DNA from: an uncultured Clostridia bacterium
GTDB lineage: Bacteria; Bacillota; Clostridia; Lachnospirales; CAG-274
Length of the DNA stretch: 12,340 bases
Direction: 5' to 3'
Assembly: GCA_947629215.1 (NCBI GenBank)
Contig: CANRCU010000038.1
Location: forward strand, 1-12,340
Shown piece by piece: positions 1 to 6,914 of this stretch. The position numbers and the translations under genes are program-made. The stretch's first letter is position 1. Each line of letters starts with the position of its first letter. Below the pieces are notes generated by a model. That model ran no database searches, had not been told where the DNA came from, and worked only from the letters and a program-made list of their open reading frames with translations.

Positions 1-298
1 CATTGTTGACCACACCGCAAAAAAAACGTGTTACATTATGTTCTTTTAATTTGCTAAAGAAAACGCCTATATCTATCTCACTGCAATCATTCAGCGCTAT
101 ACTTCTGCCGTTTCTGGAACAGGGTATCGGTCCTATAGCAATATCTGTTTTTTCAAGAATTTCGTCAAGACAGGCTGCCTGCTGTTCTATAAACCGATTG
201 CAATAGGAATACACCTTATAACCGTCCGTTTCAAACAGCTCTTTCATCAGTTTGTATCTGTAATCACCGCCTATAAGGCTGAAAGTCGGAACGTTCAT
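1..298 (-). CDS. dpaA: Dipicolinate synthase subunit A, N-terminal part (runs off window)
   Basis: Partial gene; the 99 codons visible here are the N terminus. The protein begins MNVPTFSLIGGDYRYKLMKE, a Rossmann-like start in which LIGGD is the nucleotide-binding turn. Further on it has IAIGPIPCSRNG (about residues 55-66) and FFCGVVNN at the window edge, the pattern of the DpaA N-terminal domain. In sporulating Firmicutes DpaA and DpaB convert a lysine-pathway intermediate to dipicolinic acid in the mother cell for loading into the spore core. The start is the ATG at 296-298, with GAGGTGAT (minus strand, 303-310) seven or so bases upstream. The gene lies just past the terminator of the YetA-like/DUF4250 unit, so it should have its own promoter. 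I could not pick out a convincing sporulation-sigma promoter in the roughly 60 bases before it. The family call rests on N-terminal motifs only; dpaB would be expected beyond the left edge. Confidence 0.72.
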   Translation of the reverse strand, partial: MNVPTFSLIGGDYRYKLMKELFETDGYKVYSYCNRFIEQQAACLDEILEKTDIAIGPIPCSRNGRSIALNDCSEIDIGVFFSKLKEHNVTRFFCGVVNN

Positions 299-355
299 TT
301 TTATCACCTCATCAACAGTTTATTCTGTGTCGATAAAGAATATTTCGTCACGGCA

Positions 356-392
356 TAAAAAAAACGGCAAAACACATTATGCGTTTGCCGTT
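356..392 (-). terminator. Intrinsic terminator after the DUF4250 gene
   Basis: On the minus strand a perfect 9-bp stem (AACGGCAAA / TTTGCCGTT) closes over a loop of about 12 bases and runs straight into a tract of eight T. It starts 7 bases after the DUF4250 stop codon and ends the YetA-like/DUF4250 transcription unit before dpaA. Confidence 0.85.
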
Positions 393-398
393 AAATAC

Positions 399-575
399 TT
401 ATCGAAAGGCATTCAGCTCTTTATTGTAATTATAGCCGATATTTTCAAGCCTTTCCGAAACAGTTTTTTTATTTATATCAAGTGCCGAACACAGCTCGTC
501 AATATCTTCAAAATTATCTCTTAGCTGTGTATTTATATAGCTTAGCAGCAAAAAATCGTCCTGCGGCAGATTCAC
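399..575 (-). CDS. Small DUF4250-family protein
   Basis: A 58-residue protein read from a GTG start: it begins MNLPQDDFLLLSYINTQLRD and continues through DELCSALDINKKTVSERLENIGYNY. This matches the DUF4250 pattern: a short N-terminal strand or loop, the LSYxNTQLRD helix, then a small helix-turn-helix-like segment ending in xIGYxY. The family is about 55-60 residues long, so the gene looks complete. No function is established for the family; the second half resembles a compact helix-turn-helix but I do not claim DNA binding. The GTG start overlaps the stop codon of the YetA-like gene as GTGA, and AAAGGAGGGG lies a few bases upstream inside the end of that gene, so translation is very likely coupled. 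A strong terminator follows. It was easy to miss because of its size and GTG start. Confidence 0.82.
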   Translation of the reverse strand: MNLPQDDFLLLSYINTQLRDNFEDIDELCSALDINKKTVSERLENIGYNYNKELNAFR

Positions 576-2725
576 AGCAGCCCCTCCTTTGCAGCGGCAG
601 CATAAAATGTCGAAAACGGTATCATCACCTGTGCAAAAGATTTTGTACCGACACCGCCGTTTATAAGTGCATCGTCCACAATACGTTTGCCGCCTCCGAC
701 TATTGATGACGGTTTTGAACCGAGAACATATTCAAAAGTGGGCAGCCCCGTTTTGAGGTAATCGACATTTCCCGTCAGCTCATATGCATATGTAAGCGCC
801 TCCATGATGATCGGATTGTTGCCAAGGCGTTTAAGGCTTGGCAATTCTTTATAGTAGAAAAGACCGTTATCAAGCACAGCATTTTCTTTAAGATCGTCTA
901 TCGCACGCAGTATCATGCCTTTTATTTCGGGCTGTGGGTCTATGCGATAATAACGCATAAGGCTGCAAGCCGCAATAGCTATCATAAACACAACCCTTAT
1001 AGCCGTATTATCCGTATAAGGCGCAAGCCAAAGACCGTATTCTTTTTCCCAATCACTGAACTGACCGACTATCCAATTACATTTTTCAAGCCATGACTTA
1101 TCGTTTGTTTCTTTATACAGTGCCGAAAGCGTGCGCAGCGCCCAACCTGTTTCCCTTGCGTTTGCCTGACCGCTTTTTTGGAAAACGGGCTGTTCAAGCA
1201 ATATCTTTACATTTTCACCTATACCGACAGCAGTATCATAATATTCTCTGTCCCCCGTCAGGTGATAGCAGTCCAAAAGACCTTCGACCCACTGATGCGA
1301 ACATACGACCTTTTTTTCGTCTATATGCCCTGCGCAGTGTTCATATTGACCGCCCAAAATAAGCTTGTCATTGCTGTAATGGCATACGTCTATATCTATC
1401 TGATGTCTTGCCGAAACCAGAACATAATCCAAATATTTTCTTACGCCTGTACGCGCGTACATAAGCATACAAGCGTGCGGAAAATCATACTCGTTGTTTG
1501 TCCATACAAGGCGGTCGCCTCCCCTGCCCTGCGCCGTATAGCCGCCGTCGGGAGAATCACCCCAATTGAGCATGCCGTAGCAGCGGCTGTGTTCGTCGGC
1601 TTTGTTTATAAGGTAAATTTCATATTCGCTTATTGCCTTTTCGGTAAAGACATTTTCAAAAACATTTGCATTTTTGAAAATTTCAGGAGAGATCTCAGGC
1701 TTAACAGGCATCTGATAAACTATACTGCGATGATTTACCTGCTGTATATCGGTATCGGCAGGATAGAAATGCAACTGTAATTTCTGCTCTCTTGCCATGC
1801 CCGATTTAAGTATAACAGACTTTGTTATCGGCACAAGATACACTTTTATGCCATCTTTATCAACATTGACCGCTTTGGGGAAATTTTGCTGCGCCTGAAA
1901 TACCGTTGCGCATACCCCAAAACGACTGTCCCTGCATTCGCCGAAGAATGTGCCGTAAAACACTTCCGGATTGTGTTCGTTGGATTCATATTTCAGATAG
2001 TTGGCATCTATTTCGGTATATACAGGCTTGTCGCTGCCGCTGTTGAATTTTGTTTTATAGTTGGATATACCCGTGCAGAAAGTATCCGCTTTTTTATCTA
2101 TTTCAAACGACCAGCCTCCGAGTTCGACATTTTCTTCGGTCGCCGTCAATCGGCATGATATTTCAAACCACGGCTTGTCCGCATAAAAAGTCAGTCTTAC
2201 TCTTATATACATATCATCGGCAGTACCGTGACCCGTTACCACAGCACATAAGGCGCTGTTTTCTTCATATTCCCATTTGTTTATGATAAAATCCCTTTTC
2301 GCGCTGCCTTTGGGCGGCATAACAAGGCGTGTTTCAATATTTTCCCCATTGTAGGAAAGACTATCAAACAGCTTGTTTTTTTGGTCGGATAAAACAACGT
2401 GCAATTTGCCCGTGTCTATAACATTGCCGTCAGCTTTCAGCGATGACAAAATATCCGCGTTTTCTTTTCTGTCCGTATGGCAAAAATACTTTACAGCCTT
2501 ATTTGCGGGCAGTTCCGCCACGGAACGCAGGAACACCCATTTTACGCTGCCGTCGTCCCAATGAGCCGTTGCTCTTGAATATACGGGCATATGTCTGCCG
2601 TTTTCGTCCGTGACCGAGATATTCTCCTCATCTTCAAGCTCCCCTTTCGGCATAGGAAATGCAAGTGAATACGGCTCATTCGTCAAATTTTTTGCATACA
2701 CCTTTTCAAAATTGATCTCAAACAT
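572..2725 (-). CDS. YetA/PcRGLX-like protein, probable intracellular rhamnogalacturonan-type lyase or hydrolase
   Basis: A 717-residue protein without signal peptide or membrane helices, so cytoplasmic. The N terminus (about 1-95) has the pattern of the RIFT-barrel domain of YetA and exo-rhamnogalacturonan lyases: EPYSLAFPMPKGEL (17-30) and WDDGSVKWVFLR (56-67). A beta-sandwich-like region follows (about 100-370). The C-terminal half (about 385-717) reads as an alpha/alpha toroid, with MLNWGDSPDG (385-394), HCAGHID (463-469), SHQWVEGLLDCYHLTGD (476-492) and ARETGWALRTL (523-533). Such proteins are thought to process imported pectin-derived oligosaccharides (PL26-like), but the family is sparsely characterised, so the substrate is inferred. 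An upstream in-frame extension to 2809 exists; I prefer the ATG at 2723-2725 because GGGGGG (minus strand) sits 8 bases before it, MFEINFEKV starts the domain, and the longer version would start upstream of the predicted promoter. The stop overlaps the DUF4250 start. A promoter with TTGCAA and TATATT boxes lies upstream. Confidence 0.72.
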   Translation of the reverse strand: MFEINFEKVYAKNLTNEPYSLAFPMPKGELEDEENISVTDENGRHMPVYSRATAHWDDGSVKWVFLRSVAELPANKAVKYFCHTDRKENADILSSLKADGNVIDTGKLHVVLSDQKNKLFDSLSYNGENIETRLVMPPKGSAKRDFIINKWEYEENSALCAVVTGHGTADDMYIRVRLTFYADKPWFEISCRLTATEENVELGGWSFEIDKKADTFCTGISNYKTKFNSGSDKPVYTEIDANYLKYESNEHNPEVFYGTFFGECRDSRFGVCATVFQAQQNFPKAVNVDKDGIKVYLVPITKSVILKSGMAREQKLQLHFYPADTDIQQVNHRSIVYQMPVKPEISPEIFKNANVFENVFTEKAISEYEIYLINKADEHSRCYGMLNWGDSPDGGYTAQGRGGDRLVWTNNEYDFPHACMLMYARTGVRKYLDYVLVSARHQIDIDVCHYSNDKLILGGQYEHCAGHIDEKKVVCSHQWVEGLLDCYHLTGDREYYDTAVGIGENVKILLEQPVFQKSGQANARETGWALRTLSALYKETNDKSWLEKCNWIVGQFSDWEKEYGLWLAPYTDNTAIRVVFMIAIAACSLMRYYRIDPQPEIKGMILRAIDDLKENAVLDNGLFYYKELPSLKRLGNNPIIMEALTYAYELTGNVDYLKTGLPTFEYVLGSKPSSIVGGGKRIVDDALINGGVGTKSFAQVMIPFSTFYAAAAKEGLL

Positions 2726-2757
2726 ATTATTATCCCCCCATAAACTGATATATATAT

Positions 2758-2786
2758 AATATATCTTAAATTTTTTATGATTGCAA
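2758..2786 (-). promoter_or_regulatory. Promoter of the YetA-like/DUF4250 operon
   Basis: On the minus strand TTGCAA (2781-2786) and TATATT (2758-2763) are separated by exactly 17 bases, a good sigma-A-type match ahead of the ATG at 2725. An imperfect palindrome, TTATG-N7-CATAA (2775-2791), covers the -35 box and could be a repressor site. No catabolite-repression cre box was recognised. Confidence 0.6.
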
Positions 2787-2877
2787 CATAATTTTATCAC
2801 AATAATCAAAATAGTACAGTTATTTTATCGACTAAGCAAGTCTATGCAATATATCGGTAAATATTTAAAAATTAATA

Positions 2878-2906
2878 TTGACATTATGGGCAAACTTTTT
2901 TATACT
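2878..2906 (+). promoter_or_regulatory. Promoter of the pfkA-pyk operon
   Basis: TTGACA (2878-2883) and TATACT (2901-2906) are spaced exactly 17 bases, close to the housekeeping consensus. Transcription should start near 2912-2915, giving a leader of roughly 88 bases before pfkA. An AGGAGG (2915-2920) lies at the very start of that leader. Confidence 0.8.
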
Positions 2907-3000
2907 ATTATATTAGGAGGATTGTATCGACAAACACCTGCTGTTTATAGAATTGCACGTGAATTGTCGGTTATCATTGATTTTTGAGGAAGTGTATCTG

Positions 3001-3969
3001 ATGAGTGAAATCAAAAAAATAGGTTTGCTTACAAGCGGCGGAGATGCTCCAGGTATGAATGCGGCTATCCGCAGCGTTGTAAGAACAGCCAAAGATCACG
3101 GCATAAAAGTCGTCGGTATAAACCGAGGATATGAAGGGCTGCTGCACGGCGATATAAGAGAGCTTGACGGCAAAGACGTTTCGGGGATAATGAACCGCGG
3201 CGGGACCGAGCTGTATACCGCCAGAAGCGAGGAAATGCGTACGCCCGAAGGCGTTGAAAAAGCAGCAAATATCTGCCGTATATTACAGCTTGACGCGCTT
3301 GTTGTCATTGGCGGCAACGGTTCGCTTGCAGGCGGACTTGATCTGTCAAAACACGGTATCAATATTATCGGTATTCCCGGTACCATTGATCTGGATCTGG
3401 ATTGTTCGGATTATACTATCGGTTTCGATACGGCTGTAAATACGTCGCTTGATGCCATAAATAAAATAAGGGATACCTCCTGTTCGCACGAAAGATGTTC
3501 GGTGGTTGAGGTAATGGGGCGAAATGCAGGTTTTATTGCTTTGTGGACAGCTCTTTCGGGCGGCGCGGAGGAAGTGCTTGTACCCGAAGATCCCGTTGAC
3601 AGAAATGCCGTGGTAGAGCAAATACTCGAAAACCGCAGCAACGGCAAAAATCACAATCTTATAGTTGTTGCCGAGGGAGTCGGCAAAAGTCAGGAGCTTG
3701 CCGAGTATATCGAAAGCACAACTGGCATACAGACAAGGGCTACCATACTCGGACATTTGCAGCGCGGCGGAACACCCACCGCAAAGGACAGAATGGCTGC
3801 CGGAATTATGGGTTATCAAGCGGTAAAAGCTATTGCCGAGGGTAAGAAAAACCGTATTATGATCGTTAAAGACGGCAAATATACGGATATTGACTTGGCA
3901 GAAGGGCTTGCATACAAGCGTGAATATGATGACAGCCTGTATAAGATAATAAAAATACTTGCTATCTGA
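3001..3969 (+). CDS. pfkA: ATP-dependent 6-phosphofructokinase (variant active site)
   Basis: 322 residues, the usual length of bacterial PfkA (about 320); phosphorylates fructose 6-phosphate to fructose 1,6-bisphosphate in glycolysis as a cytoplasmic, normally tetrameric enzyme. Visible motifs: GLLTSGGDAPGMNAAIR (8-24), NRGGTELYTAR (65-75), PGTIDLDLD (126-134) with the catalytic Asp130, IRDTSCSHER (156-165), VEVMGRNAGF (169-178) and GHLQRGG (251-257). Glycines at 107 and 127 favour ATP rather than pyrophosphate as phosphoryl donor. Oddities against E. coli PfkA: GGDGS is GGNGS, so the Mg-ATP aspartate (Asp103 in the literature) is Asn106; TIDND is TIDLD; and the effector-site arginine (Arg54) aligns with Gly57. 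The enzyme may therefore have altered metal use or allostery, or be a lineage-specific subtype. The start is the ATG at 3001, with GAGGAAG at 2986-2992; in-frame upstream starts lack a ribosome binding site. It is followed by pyk. Confidence 0.93.
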   Translation: MSEIKKIGLLTSGGDAPGMNAAIRSVVRTAKDHGIKVVGINRGYEGLLHGDIRELDGKDVSGIMNRGGTELYTARSEEMRTPEGVEKAANICRILQLDALVVIGGNGSLAGGLDLSKHGINIIGIPGTIDLDLDCSDYTIGFDTAVNTSLDAINKIRDTSCSHERCSVVEVMGRNAGFIALWTALSGGAEEVLVPEDPVDRNAVVEQILENRSNGKNHNLIVVAEGVGKSQELAEYIESTTGIQTRATILGHLQRGGTPTAKDRMAAGIMGYQAVKAIAEGKKNRIMIVKDGKYTDIDLAEGLAYKREYDDSLYKIIKILAI

Positions 3970-4028
3970 TTACCGAGATCCACACTTTTTACAGAAAAAA
4001 ACATAATATATCAAAGGAGAAAATCATT

Positions 4029-5786
4029 ATGCGCAGAACAAAGATAGTAGCAACACTCGGACCTGCCTCAAATGAGGTAGATATTATCAAAAAATTGATA
4101 AAAGCAGGCATAAACGCCGCAAGGTTCAATTTTTCACACGGTGATTATGAAGAACACGGTCAAAGAATAAAAAATCTCAAACAGGCAAGAGAAGAACTTG
4201 GTATGCCTATACCTATCATTTTGGATACAAAGGGTCCCGAAATCCGTACAAGAGATGTGGAAGGCGGTTCGGTAGAGCTTATAAAGGGCAATACCTTTAC
4301 TATAACGACCGATGATATAGTCGGCGACAATACAAAGGTCGCCGTTACATACAAAGACCTGCCGAAAGATTTGGATATAGGCTCTACAGTGCTTATAGAC
4401 GACGGACTTATAGAACTGACCGTTACCGAAATAAGCGGCAACGATGTTGTCTGCCGTATTGAAAACAGCGGTACACTCGGCTGCAAAAAAGGTGTTAACC
4501 TGCCAAATGTTCATGTAAATCTGCCCGCACTGACCGAAAAAGATAAAGAAGACATCAAATTCGGTATCAAAATGGGTATAGATTATATTGCGGCGTCATT
4601 TATCCGCACTGCCCGTGACGTACTTGAAATAAGAAAAGTCCTTGAAGAGAATGAAGGTCTGGGCATAAGCATAATCGCTAAAATAGAAAGCCGTGACGGC
4701 GTTGAAAACATAGACGAGATACTTGAGGTATCTAACGCAATAATGGTCGCAAGGGGCGACCTCGGTGTTGAGATACCGCTTGAAGAAGTGCCTATCGTTC
4801 AGAAATATCTTATCCGTAAGGCAAGAGAAAAGGGCAAAACCGTTATTACGGCAACTCAGATGCTTGAATCTATGACACACAGCCCAAGGCCGACCCGTGC
4901 CGAAGCAAATGACGTTGCAAACGCTATCTACGACTTTACGGATGCGATAATGCTCTCCGGCGAAAGCGCTAAAGGCGATTATCCTGTTGAGGCAGTCGAA
5001 ACAATGGTAAGGATCGCAGAAAAAATAGAGGCAAATATCAACTATGCGGAACATTTTAACAGGAACAAGTCGGTAACTATGACAGGCATTACAAATGCTA
5101 TAAGTCATTCGGCATGTACAACAGCTCAAGATTTGAATGCGGCTTGTATAGGCGCTGTAACTATGACGGGTACCGCTATCAAGAAAATAGCAAAGTACAG
5201 ACCTGCGAATATTATTCTTGGCTGTACGCCTATAGACCGCACTTTAAGGCAGCTTAACCTTGTATGGGGCGTTAAACCTGTTAAGGTCGAAATGGAACAG
5301 CAGCACTTTGTCAGCCTGTTTGATTCCGTTGCGGCAAAAGCTATCGAAAACGGCATATGCAATGTCGGTGATACAATGGTGTTTGTCGGCGGTACACCGC
5401 TTGGAACAACGGGTACAACAAATACGCTCAAAGTCGGTATTGTAGGCGATGTTATAGTGGAAGGTAAGATAAAAACAAAGGGCAGCAATGTTACCGCCAA
5501 AACAAAGGTCATCAAAACAGCGGCAGATGCCGAAAAATACTTTGAAAAAGGCGAAATATTCGTCACAGACAGCACAGATCCGTCACTTAAAGAATATATG
5601 AAAAAAGCAAGCGCTATCATTGTCGGCAACGGCAAGCACGATGATTTTTCTGTTGCAATTTCTGTCGGTAAAGAAATGGGCATACCCGTGCTTACTTCAA
5701 AGAAAAATGTTGTTGAAGCAGTACCTAATGCAATAGTTGTAATGCTTGACACTAAACATGGTATTGTATTGAATAAAAGTCACTGA
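4029..5786 (+). CDS. pyk: Pyruvate kinase with C-terminal extension
   Basis: 585 residues; converts phosphoenolpyruvate and ADP to pyruvate and ATP, the last step of glycolysis. Hallmarks in order: TKIVATLGPAS, ARFNFSHG (substrate and K+ binding), LDTKGPEIRT, IIAKIESRDGVENI (catalytic lysine), IMVARGDLGVEIP (metal-binding Glu/Asp region), VITATQMLESM, and RPTRAEANDVANAI. The core ends near residue 475. The remaining 110 or so residues match the extra C-terminal sequence of Bacillus-type pyruvate kinases, related to the mobile PEP-utilising domain, from GKIKTKG to KHGIVLNKSH. That domain's usual TSHAA histidine motif is missing here (the region reads GNGKHDDFSVAIS), consistent with a non-catalytic role. 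The start has AAAGGAGA at 4013-4020, 8 bases upstream. The gene follows pfkA by 59 bases with no convincing terminator between, so it probably shares the pfkA promoter. Confidence 0.96.
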   Translation: MRRTKIVATLGPASNEVDIIKKLIKAGINAARFNFSHGDYEEHGQRIKNLKQAREELGMPIPIILDTKGPEIRTRDVEGGSVELIKGNTFTITTDDIVGDNTKVAVTYKDLPKDLDIGSTVLIDDGLIELTVTEISGNDVVCRIENSGTLGCKKGVNLPNVHVNLPALTEKDKEDIKFGIKMGIDYIAASFIRTARDVLEIRKVLEENEGLGISIIAKIESRDGVENIDEILEVSNAIMVARGDLGVEIPLEEVPIVQKYLIRKAREKGKTVITATQMLESMTHSPRPTRAEANDVANAIYDFTDAIMLSGESAKGDYPVEAVETMVRIAEKIEANINYAEHFNRNKSVTMTGITNAISHSACTTAQDLNAACIGAVTMTGTAIKKIAKYRPANIILGCTPIDRTLRQLNLVWGVKPVKVEMEQQHFVSLFDSVAAKAIENGICNVGDTMVFVGGTPLGTTGTTNTLKVGIVGDVIVEGKIKTKGSNVTAKTKVIKTAADAEKYFEKGEIFVTDSTDPSLKEYMKKASAIIVGNGKHDDFSVAISVGKEMGIPVLTSKKNVVEAVPNAIVVMLDTKHGIVLNKSH

Positions 5787-6169
5787 TAATAACTATCGTC
5801 CGCAATTTCTTCGGTATTGCGGACATCATTTTATCTATTTTGCTCTGAATGCAGCTTATATTCAAGTATCATACCGTAGGCAACATCATAGAGCTTTCGA
5901 AAAAGCAAACGTAAAATACAGTTCCGAAACGGTAACTATATAAGCCGGATATGTGCTTAATCTTTTAGATATTTCTGTTGATCGGAACGTAAAAAAGGTG
6001 ATTACATACAGAAAGCTACCTGATGCACACACAGAAATATATGACGGCTGTGCTTACCTGTTTATCAGAGATATTGCCGAGCCGGTCGGTAAAATATGGC
6101 ACATGTTGACTGCGCATCAGCTGTATATAAGGCTTATGTTAAGGAGCTATAAAAGAAAGGATATTATGA
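5787..6169. other. Spacer between pyk and the SUKH-like gene, probably decayed coding DNA
   Basis: Apart from the pyk hairpin, this stretch holds only short open frames. On the minus strand a frame of about 32 codons between two stops (roughly 5829-5927) reads codon-like, ending LYDVAYGMILEYKLHSEQNR, but has no start. The plus-strand frame 5953-6177 is listed separately. No recognisable promoter, tRNA or repeat was found. Confidence 0.35.
5798..5836 (+). terminator. Terminator-like hairpin after pyk
   Basis: A perfect 9-bp stem, GTCCGCAAT (5798-5806) with ATTGCGGAC (5816-5824), has a 9-base loop and lies 12 bases after the pyk stop. The downstream stretch is T-rich but broken (ATCATTTTATCTATTTT), so termination may be incomplete. 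Confidence 0.65.
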
Positions 6170-6177
6170 ATGAATAA
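5953..6177 (+). CDS. Possible small protein or gene remnant, unassigned
   Basis: A 74-codon frame with a GTG at 5953, closed upstream by a stop at 5941. The middle reads like protein-coding sequence (KKVITYRKLPDAHTEIYDG, then CAYLFIRDIAEPVGKIW), but I do not recognise a family and there is no clear ribosome binding site at the GTG. It overlaps the next gene by 8 bases (ATGAATGAATAAG). That could mean translational coupling to the SUKH-like gene, or could be chance. Since SUKH proteins are often immunity proteins, this might be the C-terminal relic of a partner, but nothing in the residues shows a toxin domain. It may also be the tail of a truncated gene. Confidence 0.3.
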   Translation: MLNLLDISVDRNVKKVITYRKLPDAHTEIYDGCAYLFIRDIAEPVGKIWHMLTAHQLYIRLMLRSYKRKDIMNE

Positions 6178-6728
6178 GATTGTTCAAAATTTTAAAAAAT
6201 TATTTGATAAAGTGGATCTATTCCTTCCGGCAACGCCGGAACAGAAGAAACGGTTGGAAGATTTATTTGGAGATAAAGTCGGAAAAATCATAGATTTTTA
6301 CAGTGAATATCAACCGTGGGAGATGCCTATGACGGAATCCTATGTACAGCTTCTTGGTATTGACAATATCCTTTTGGAAAACACAAATGGAGTGCCGGGA
6401 AAATACCTTGCAGAATACGGGGTTTTTGTTTTTGCCCTGACCTCCGGGGGGGAATGCCTTGTGCATAGACACGAATACCGCTGCAAATGGGGATGCATTC
6501 GTTTATATTGCCGATGCGGATCTTGTTTTCCATAACGAATCTACGGATCGTATGGAGATCGGAGTTATTCCGGAGGATGTGGCAGAAAAACTTGCGGATA
6601 ATGAGCCTTTACTTTTAAACTACCCGAATATCATCGGGTGTCTAAGAAAAGTAGAAAATTCGTTTATGAAATTTCTGTTAAAGCTTTCCATGGATAAGTA
6701 TGAAGATATAGAGGAGTATTTGGAATAA
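6170..6728 (+). pseudogene. SUKH-like (SMI1/KNR4) protein, frameshifted in a G7 tract
   Basis: Two overlapping frames join into one protein of 185 residues if one G is removed from the G7 run at 6446-6452. The first frame runs from MNKIVQNFKKLFDKVDLFLP to FVFALTSGG; the second continues NALCIDTNTAANGDAFVYI to KYEDIEEYLE. The joined sequence has the SUKH layout: an acidic helical N terminus, YSEYQPWEMP (about residues 44-53), an aromatic-rich core, then GGNALCIDTN followed by GDAFVYIADAD, and a helical C terminus. SUKH proteins are frequent immunity proteins of contact-dependent or polymorphic toxins, and many also stand alone. Without correction the product is a 121-residue truncation ending in an out-of-frame tail. 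The start is the ATG at 6170 with AAAGGA at 6155-6160. The break could be a real mutation, phase variation or a homopolymer sequencing error. No toxin gene is visible beside it. Confidence 0.62.
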
Positions 6729-6745
6729 AACACAAAGGAGGGGAT

Positions 6746-6808
6746 ATGCAGATTCAATATTGCTGTCATAGTTACAGCCAAACAGAAATACATCATCAGA
6801 GTATATAG
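6746..6808 (+). CDS. 20-codon ORF with a strong ribosome binding site, possible gene remnant
   Basis: AAAGGAGGGG (6734-6743) precedes an ATG at 6746 by 2 bases (about 5-7 from the core), opening MQIQYCCHSYSQTEIHHQSI and then TAG. The ribosome binding site is far better than expected for random sequence and begins 5 bases after the SUKH-like stop, as in an operon. The peptide matches nothing I know. It may be the surviving start of a truncated third gene, since AT-rich, stop-laden sequence follows, or a genuine small peptide. Confidence 0.25.
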   Translation: MQIQYCCHSYSQTEIHHQSI

Positions 6809-6825
6809 AGTAGTAACTTTTCCAT

Positions 6826-6878
6826 ATAAACAAAAACCTCCAAACCGATTATTTTTATTATATGCCGGTTTAGAGGTT
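6826..6878 (-). terminator. Intrinsic terminator after the small membrane protein gene
   Basis: On the minus strand AACCTCTAAACCG (6866-6878) pairs with CGGTTTGGAGGTT (6835-6847) in a 13-bp stem with a single G-U pair, followed by TTTTTGTTT. It lies about 37 bases after the stop of the gene at 6915. On the plus strand the same stem has an A-C mismatch and a poor T tract, so it mainly serves the minus strand. Confidence 0.75.
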
Positions 6879-6914
6879 TACATAATCTTTGACACCTTAG
6901 GTATCCTTAAAAAT

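Noticed and set aside
1178..1780. 200-codon plus-strand open frame
   Set aside because: Antisense shadow of the YetA-like gene; no ribosome binding site or family pattern.
572..2809. Longer version of the YetA-like protein starting at 2809
   Set aside because: The extra 28 residues have no domain match, the upstream codons overlap the predicted promoter, and the ATG at 2725 has a strong ribosome binding site 8 bases away.
2922..2987. 21-codon leader peptide from a TTG just after AGGAGG
   Set aside because: Only one base separates AGGAGG from the TTG, too short for initiation; kept only as an observation on the 5' end of the transcript.
2953..3000. Upstream in-frame TTG start for pfkA
   Set aside because: No ribosome binding site precedes it, while GAGGAAG fits the ATG at 3001 and MSEIKKIGLLTSGG is the normal family N terminus.
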